Positions 60,522-64,000 of a stretch of DNA of 64,000 nt are shown here, piece after piece; within the stretch, counting starts at the first letter, position 1; each line of letters starts with the position of its first letter. The position numbers and the translations under genes are program-made. A model generated the notes under the pieces. It was not told where the DNA came from. It did no database searches and worked only from the letters and a program-made list of their open reading frames with translations. This DNA is from Pseudovirgaria hyperparasitica (lineage: Eukaryota > Ascomycota > Dothideomycetes > Acrospermales > Acrospermaceae): the NCBI RefSeq assembly GCF_010093815.1, contig NW_022985549.1, forward strand, positions 2,872,804 to 2,936,803, given 5' to 3'.

Positions 60522-61312
60522 ATGGACAGCTCTACCGGCAATCCTTCTTTCGCTCCCGAATCCCCCGACCTCACAAACTTCTACCAAGACGCTCCCGAGC
60601 CTGTTCCTGTGCCTCAGCAGCAGTACTATCGTGGCTCAATCTCTCACGCTCCTCCTTATACTCCAGGTTCACTCATTACCAACCAGCCTTACCTCCCAGA
60701 CCAATCCAACAGCTACGCCTTTCCACAACTGCAATCCCCCGGCACCATGCCTCCTCAGACTCGAGGGAGGAGGGTACAGTATGAAGAAGATGACTATACA
60801 CCAGAGTCCCCGCCAGAGCCTGCACACGACTACAGCAGCTTCCCGCCTGACGGCAATAGCGACAGCTCCGCGAATACAAACGCCGACTTGGGCATAATCG
60901 TGAAGACCAAGTTTCCTGTCGCAAGAATCAAGAGAATCATGCAAGCCGACGAGGATGTCGGCAAGGTCGCCCAGGTCACACCTGTAGCAGTCTGTTCGTT
61001 GCAACATCCCTAACATTTCCGAGGAACTCTGCTAACGTCTTCTCAGCGAAAGCCCTGGAGCTCTTCATGATCAACCTTGTAACAAAAGCTGCCTCCGAAG
61101 CCCGATCACGCGGCCAGAAACGCGTCACGCCTGCTCATTTGAAGCAAGCCATCACGTCCGACACGCAGTTCGACTTTCTCGAGGACGTCGTCAAGAAGAT
61201 TGCCGATGCGCCCGCTGCTACTGAGAAAATGGACGAAGATGAGAGTGGTGAGCCCAAGAAGCGCAAGGGCGCAGGCCGGAGAAAGAAAAAAGAAGACAGC
61301 GAGGAGCTCTGA
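60522..61312 (+). CDS. Negative cofactor 2 alpha subunit (DRAP1/Bur6)
   Basis: Exons 60522-60993 and 61047-61312 (53 bp intron with donor GTTCGT) give 245 residues. NC2-alpha pairs with NC2-beta (Dr1) to bind TBP on DNA and repress or redistribute RNA polymerase II initiation. The histone-fold domain covers about residues 122-205: [32 protein letters not shown] joined across the intron to [16 protein letters not shown], then [11 protein letters not shown]. The N-terminal 115 residues are Pro/Gln/Ser-rich and unstructured, much longer than in yeast Bur6. The C-terminus is acidic then basic ([13 protein letters not shown]), a likely nuclear signal. Preceded by an unusually long repetitive 5' region. 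Confidence 0.92.
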
Positions 61313-62739
61313 GTTCCTCCTGCCATAATCATGACTTGTATTGACATTTAGATAGCGCTGTCGTCGCCTGCTGAATAGCCTCCCCAGAAGAAATCTGTCT
61401 CCATAGATGTGCAAGCTGGGCGCTTTGTAAGCAGCATCTAGCATTAGTACGTGGGACGAGCAAGGAAGAGAGTAGCATCACAATCTCGCTACAACAACAT
61501 GGCGAGAACAGCGTTGAAAAGAGCGTACACGTCTCTCGAAGACGAGTCGTTCATGTGTCAAGAGAGTAGTTGGGGACAAAGGCCAAAGGAAAACATGCGA
61601 TGAAGCATCTGGCAAAGGCACGCTTTTTGGGATCTGAGGAGGCAGACGAACACCCAGGTGTTACTCTTCGAGCATCGCCGCTCATACTGGAATCCTGGGT
61701 CTCCTCCACGTCCAAGAGATCTCACGTTCTAGATCAAGTTAATGCGCATCTCAACGGACGGAAACTTGAAACTGAAATCTGGAGGAAACACAAAAAGCAC
61801 ACCCGGAAGAATCTTTTCTCATCGTAGGCCCTCAAAGCATCTCTGGTGGTATAAAAAAGCCCGCAGAGCTCGCTGAGGACAAAGAACTGTAACAACGCCA
61901 GGTATGACGTTATATGAGCTTGATATGCATACCACAAGCGACACAGCATATAATAAAACAGCGCCAGCAGTACCATACTCCATAACACGAGGATTTTATG
62001 TTCATACACACCTAAATTTTCTCTCTTAAAGTGGATCCATGATTGTTGACGTGATCTGCTTGGTTCTAGATAGCCCTGTTCATGCTAAAATCATCGCATT
62101 TTTGTATTTCTGATACTTTCGCATATGCCTTATCGCGTTCGATGGTCAGCGTTTGAGGCTGTACAGCTCGTAGGTTCTGTGTCCCGTCGGCCTATCACGG
62201 CATCTACGTGTCTGTGTAGTGGGAACGTTTGAATATCAAGTAATTTTGAGCTTGTGCGAGCGCGTAGGTGTATTCAGGTCGCGTGTAGAGTGTGCATGTT
62301 GGATGTACAGTTACCAAAGCAAGAAGTATAAGGTGGCTTTTTATTCTCTGGTTACGCCGGGACACTACTATAGTATTCCATCTACCAAGATCCCCAACTA
62401 GTGACCCACGCTTCGACTCTTCTGATGTGAGTGGCTGACGGTATTACCTAGACACCAAGATCGGGGCGCGTGAGTAAGCGCCACGAGTCCCGATTAGGCA
62501 ATAAAATAATTTGAGACATCCTCCGCCAACGAAATCGACATCTTCCAACCACCTGAGACTGTAAAGTCACGCGTCTATCACTTCCTACACGCGTCACTCG
62601 AGCTCTCCTAGCTCTCTGTCATCTCAAAGACACTGAAGACTACCCTCCCTTCTCCTTGTGATCCTTGACCACGAAGTTCCTCTCCTCAACATCCTCGACA
62701 ACCTCATCCTCTCCTAACATCGCCTCCTCTACCACCACG
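61313..62739. other. Intergenic interval, no gene seen
   Basis: About 1.4 kb between NC2-alpha and NUC1. Short unsupported frames only, including a hydrophobic 91-codon frame at 61734-62009 (-). No RNA gene or repeat is seen. Confidence 0.4.
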
Positions 62740-63723
62740 ATGTCGAAAGTCACGCTCGCCGTCATCGCAGCAGCTTCCGCCGCCGCAGGCGCAGGCGTCA
62801 CAGCAGCCCTTTTTTCAACCCCATCTTCCAAACGCGACCAAACACCCACAACGACCACAACCACAACAACCACGACCGGCGCTCCAGCACCCTCTCCGAT
62901 ACCCATGCCTACCGGCGCCCTTCCACACCCAGTCGACCCAAACGGCATCTTCAAATACGGCTTCCCTGGGCCCGTCGCCGACCTCCGCCCGGCCGCCTCC
63001 CTAACCTCCTCCTTCGACCGCCGCACCCGCAATCCGCACTGGGTCGCCGAACACATCACCCCACACTCCCTCTCTCTCCACAACGCTGACCGCAAACACT
63101 CCGTCTTCGCCGAAGACACCAGCATCCCGTCGCCCTTCCGCGGCATGCTCAAGGACTACTTCCGCTCCGGCTACGACCGCGGCCACCAGGTCCCGGCCGC
63201 CGACGCCAAATGGTCCCAGCAAGCCATGGACGATACCTTCCTCCTCTCAAACATGTGCCCCCAGGTCGGCGAGGGCTTCAATCGCGACTACTGGGCCCAT
63301 TTCGAGGACTTTTGCCGTCGCCTTACGACGCGCTATCCGTCGGTGCGAATTGTTACTGGCCCGCTGTACTTGCCTAGGCGCGACCCGGTAGACGGCAAGT
63401 GGCGCGTCTCATACGAGGTCATCGGTAGCCCGCCCAATATTGCCGTGCCCACACATTTCTACAAGGTTATCTTCGCCGAGGACGGTGCGGGCGCGGTCAA
63501 TAAAGTCGCCGTCGGCGCGTTTGTACTGCCGAATGCGCATATTGATAATTCCCGCCCGTTGCAGGATTTTGAGGTCGATGTCGCGGTTGTGGAGCGCGCG
63601 AGTGGGCTGGAGTTTGGGAAGAGTCTGCCGCTGGAGAGTAGGCGGCGCTTGTGTCAGGACGTGCAGTGTAGTTTGATTGTCAAGGAGTATAAGGAGCGGC
63701 AGAAGAGCTTTGCGAAGAAGTAG
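62740..63723 (+). CDS. NUC1: Mitochondrial endonuclease G-type nuclease Nuc1
   Basis: An intronless frame of 327 residues from ATG 62740 (context CACGATGTC). Nuc1/EndoG is a sugar-nonspecific DNA/RNA nuclease of the mitochondrial intermembrane space, released in cell death and used in mitochondrial DNA recombination. The Ala-rich N-terminal segment VTLAVIAAASAAAGAGVTAA acts as signal anchor. A run of ten Thr follows near residues 37-46, then the beta-beta-alpha metal nuclease domain with the catalytic DRGHQVPAAD near 146 and the metal-binding asparagine in LLSNMCPQ and FNRDYW. The frame is open further upstream but only from a non-ATG codon. The coding part is strongly GC-rich in its first half, with many third-position C. 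Confidence 0.94.
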   Translation: MSKVTLAVIAAASAAAGAGVTAALFSTPSSKRDQTPTTTTTTTTTTGAPAPSPIPMPTGALPHPVDPNGIFKYGFPGPVADLRPAASLTSSFDRRTRNPHWVAEHITPHSLSLHNADRKHSVFAEDTSIPSPFRGMLKDYFRSGYDRGHQVPAADAKWSQQAMDDTFLLSNMCPQVGEGFNRDYWAHFEDFCRRLTTRYPSVRIVTGPLYLPRRDPVDGKWRVSYEVIGSPPNIAVPTHFYKVIFAEDGAGAVNKVAVGAFVLPNAHIDNSRPLQDFEVDVAVVERASGLEFGKSLPLESRRRLCQDVQCSLIVKEYKERQKSFAKK

Positions 63724-64000
63724 GGGTTAGTGTGTATTATGGTATAGTGAATGAGAGGTGCAGGAGTGGGTTAGATGAGGAGGGTGTGAGAGAGCATTGC
63801 AGCGGCGTTCTTGCGTGCATGTGTGTCTCCGTGTGTATATATGTGTGCGTTATGTTCGAATGGTCACTGCTCGACTGGTAATATACCATGTATTGCATTG
63901 CATATGAAAGGGACAACACTACTTTGGGCATCATACACACAGATAAACAAAGCTAATCCCCTGCACCCCCCAGTATAATAATCATAACAATACAGTACGG
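63724..64000. other. 3' flank of NUC1 to the window end
   Basis: Contains a GTGTGT/GTATAT-rich stretch near 63815-63850 and no supported gene. Confidence 0.4.

Overview
The window is nuclear DNA of a filamentous ascomycete (Pezizomycotina). The evidence is short introns of about 46-133 bp with GTNNGT donors and YAG/AAG acceptors, many recognisable fungal single-copy genes, an intron-bearing tRNA-Phe, and secreted pectinases typical of plant-associated fungi. Dothideomycetes is my best guess from remembered protein similarity and cannot be proven from the window. All exon boundaries were worked out by eye from splice motifs, phase and family conservation; no search was run.

Layout. 0-9.8 kb: mitochondrial ribosome-release GTPase Mef2 (running off the left edge), retromer SNX-BAR Vps17, a fungal-specific unknown, calmodulin, and the t-SNARE Tlg2. 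9.8-13.4 kb: sparse DNA holding a degenerate SRPK-like kinase. 13.4-26 kb: homoserine O-acetyltransferase Met2, the GTPase Cdc42, a 972-residue disordered coiled-coil protein, a fungal Ser/Thr kinase and a small coiled-coil protein. 26-38 kb: a looser, more accessory stretch with an alpha/beta hydrolase, a secreted heme-thiolate peroxidase, a four-span membrane protein, an RNase P/MRP Pop3-like gene with an unresolved splice phase, and a divergent pectinesterase/polygalacturonase pair. 38-49.5 kb: Pus1, TFIIE-alpha, the mitochondrial phosphate carrier, Cdc4-like F-box/WD40 protein, and a mitochondrial serine O-acyltransferase-like protein (Cys2/CysA group). 49.5-64 kb: a 2 kb gene-poor gap, a Pex26/Pex15-like peroxin, a PARN/CAF1-type nuclease, a NOSIP-like RING protein, tafazzin, tRNA-Phe, NC2-alpha and the mitochondrial nuclease Nuc1.

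How the genes relate. Most are unlinked housekeeping genes, often in divergent pairs with shared 5' regions (Mef2/Vps17, calmodulin/Tlg2, Pus1/TFIIE-alpha, Pex26/PARN-like, NOSIP/tafazzin). The clearest functional pairing is pectinesterase with polygalacturonase, divergently transcribed from a 752 bp interval with a TATA box on each side. Two members of the MetX acyltransferase family, one for methionine and one for cysteine synthesis, lie about 33 kb apart. Several products act in mitochondria (Mef2, Mir1, tafazzin, Nuc1, Cys2-like).

I found no gene cluster that looks like an undescribed multi-gene system, no intact transposon and no CRISPR-like array. The most useful observations are the pectinase pair, the kinase relic lacking its glycine loop, the Pop3 phase conflict, the isolated start codon and micro-exon of calmodulin, and several 1-2 kb gene-poor intervals.
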